A stretch of 6,131 nucleotides of DNA. Source: an uncultured Oscillospiraceae bacterium. Lineage in GTDB: Bacteria; Bacillota; Clostridia; Oscillospirales; Oscillospiraceae. The position numbers and the translations under genes are program-made. Where the stretch lies: contig CAAFMK010000157.1 in the NCBI GenBank assembly GCA_900763995.1, positions 1 through 6,131 of the forward strand, read 5' to 3'. The notes beneath the pieces are model-generated. The model worked only from the letters and a program-made list of their open reading frames with translations, was not told the DNA's origin and did no database searches. Shown one piece after another: positions 4,930-6,131 of the stretch; position 1 is the stretch's first letter; every line of letters begins with the position of its first letter.

Positions 4930-6131
4930 TTACACATGGTCTGCGTAGATAGAAATATCCGCAGACAGATTAAAGTGGCCCACCAGATTTTTCAGTGATT
5001 TTGCCTCATTGGCAAGCTCGATACTGATTGCTGAGCTCTCCTGAGTAGTGGCGCTGTTGGCTGATGCCATGCCAGCAATTTCTTCGATACCATCCATCAC
5101 TTCCTGAACGGAGGTGGCCTGTTCGGCTGTAGCAGATGTAATGGAGGAGACTGTGCCTGTTACCTCCTGTGCCATACTGATCACTTCACGGAGCAAAGAA
5201 GCTGTCTGGGATACGATTTCTGTACCATTTTTGACAGCGTTTAGAGAATCCTGTACCAGGATAGATGTACTCTTTACAGATTCCCCACTCCGATTGGCAA
5301 GGGCACGCACCTCGTCAGCCACCACGGCGAAGCCCTTTCCTGCGGCCCCTGCCCGTGCAGCCTCAACTGCGGCATTCAGCGCCAGGATATTGGTTTGGAA
5401 TGAGATATCTTCAATGGTTTTTGTGATCTTTTCAATACCGGCAGAGCTGACTGAAATTTTTTCCATAGCCTGCACCATTTGCTGCATCTTTTCCCCGCAC
5501 AGCTCGATCTGCTCGTGAACCTTGTCCACCATCTGGCCTGCATATGCTGCGCTGGTGGCTGTATTTCCAACCCGCTCAGATACCTGTGAAATGGTGTTAC
5601 TCAAGGAGTCCATGGAATTACTCTCCTCCATGGAGCTCTGTACCAAAAACTGGGTGCCGTTTGCCATCTGCGCAGAGGAATTTGCCACACAGTCTGCGCT
5701 TTTCAGAATGCCGACAACGGTGTGATTCAAAGAGGAAACAATGGTATCCAGTGCATCTTTGATTGCCAGAAAATCGCCATTAAACTCAGAGCTTCCTTGG
5801 ATATTGAGGTTTCCGTGGGAGATTTCAGAAAGCTCATACTGGATTTCACCAATGTAACTTCTCAGCTGCTCCACCATATGGCGCATACTGTCTGCCAGTG
5901 AGCCAAGCTCATCCTTTGCGGTGTAGTTGATATCGATGGAGAGATTGCCATGTGCGATCTCCGCAATTTCCCTTTCCAGCTTAGAGAGGGGGCGGAGAAT
6001 CCGTCTATTTACAATGAGCCAGATCACAGCAATGCTCACAAGGTTTGCAACCAAAACCAGCACGATGAACTGTTTGACCTTTACAATCTCATGGGCTGAA
6101 AAACTTTCTGCTGCTGCAACAGCTTCGTCAG
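4930..6131 (-). CDS. Methyl-accepting chemotaxis protein, C-terminal part (N-terminus beyond window)
   Basis: This is the cytoplasmic portion of a membrane chemoreceptor that passes ligand signals to CheW/CheA. About 399 residues are visible and the frame remains open to the window edge, so the sensor domain lies outside. Reading from the edge, there is a transmembrane helix (6069-6010, FIVLVLVANLVSIAVIWLIV), a HAMP domain beginning NRRILRPLSKLE (about 6009-5850), and a second HAMP-like repeat (about 5849-5720). The signalling coiled coil follows. The hairpin tip, ISFQTNILALNAAVEAARAG then GKGFAVVADEVRALA (about 5404-5290), is the diagnostic kinase-control region. Candidate methylation segments rich in Gln/Glu/Ala/Ser lie on both sides, for example TAEQATSVQEV and ATTQESSAIS. 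The C-terminus ends ...ISIYADHV, with no NWETF-type CheR/CheB docking pentapeptide. It implies a motile organism. The GTG at 6061-6063 is internal to the membrane helix and is not the true start. Confidence 0.95.
   Translation of the reverse strand, partial: DEAVAAAESFSAHEIVKVKQFIVLVLVANLVSIAVIWLIVNRRILRPLSKLEREIAEIAHGNLSIDINYTAKDELGSLADSMRHMVEQLRSYIGEIQYELSEISHGNLNIQGSSEFNGDFLAIKDALDTIVSSLNHTVVGILKSADCVANSSAQMANGTQFLVQSSMEESNSMDSLSNTISQVSERVGNTATSAAYAGQMVDKVHEQIELCGEKMQQMVQAMEKISVSSAGIEKITKTIEDISFQTNILALNAAVEAARAGAAGKGFAVVADEVRALANRSGESVKSTSILVQDSLNAVKNGTEIVSQTASLLREVISMAQEVTGTVSSITSATAEQATSVQEVMDGIEEIAGMASANSATTQESSAISIELANEAKSLKNLVGHFNLSADISIYADHV

Noticed and set aside
5114..5518. 134-codon plus-strand frame opposite the chemoreceptor
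   Set aside because: It is antisense to the conserved signalling domain, and its Ala/Ser/Thr/Ile-rich composition mirrors the coiled-coil codons. No ribosome binding site or domain is seen.
4930..6063. Chemoreceptor as a complete 377-residue gene starting at GTG 6061-6063
   Set aside because: The frame continues without a stop through the rest of the membrane helix to the window edge, so this GTG is an internal valine codon.
1..6131. Defence island, mobile element, CRISPR array or RNA gene
   Set aside because: No transposase, integrase, terminal inverted repeats, regularly spaced repeats or tRNA/rRNA-like sequence was seen. MoxR-VWA pairs do occur in some defence contexts, but nothing here points to defence specifically.

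Overview
The window looks like a chromosomal segment of a motile member of the Bacillota, most likely a gut-type or anaerobic clostridium. The base composition is roughly balanced. The Shine-Dalgarno sequences are strong; the one before the third gene matches the 3' end of Bacillota 16S rRNA over about 12 bases. The chemotaxis receptor also has a clostridial style. This placement is an inference, because no taxonomic marker gene is present.

Layout: positions 1-324 hold no convincing complete gene. A short open frame at the very start (2-103) may be the tail of an upstream gene. It is followed by a very good sigma-A-type promoter (TTGACA, 16 bp, TACAAT with an extended -10 TG) and a leader of about 160 nt containing small hairpins. 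Three tightly packed plus-strand genes follow: a MoxR-type AAA+ ATPase (325-1404), a DUF5682/YehM-like protein (1406-3649) and a VWA-domain protein with a complete MIDAS metal site (best start GTG 3667, end 4830). Gaps of 1 nt and 17 nt indicate one operon. A perfect 14-bp stem hairpin (4855-4889) separates this operon from a convergent minus-strand gene for a methyl-accepting chemotaxis protein (4930 to beyond 6131, N-terminus outside the window).

How the genes may work together: by gene order, protein lengths and sequence character, the three-gene set corresponds to the uncharacterised enterobacterial yehL-yehM-yehP genes (identified from memory, not by search). MoxR ATPases paired with VWA proteins act elsewhere as chaperone or metal-insertion machines (RavA-ViaA, NorQ-NorD, CbbQ-CbbO). 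The middle protein is the least understood part. Its N-terminal region carries two G-x-x-H motifs and a conserved-looking glutamate, a pattern reminiscent of the TraB/TIKI/ChaN/erythromycin-esterase superfamily. It could therefore be a metal-dependent hydrolase whose maturation or activity is driven by the ATPase-VWA pair. That is the most interesting hypothesis in the window. The chemotaxis receptor is convergent and probably unrelated in function.
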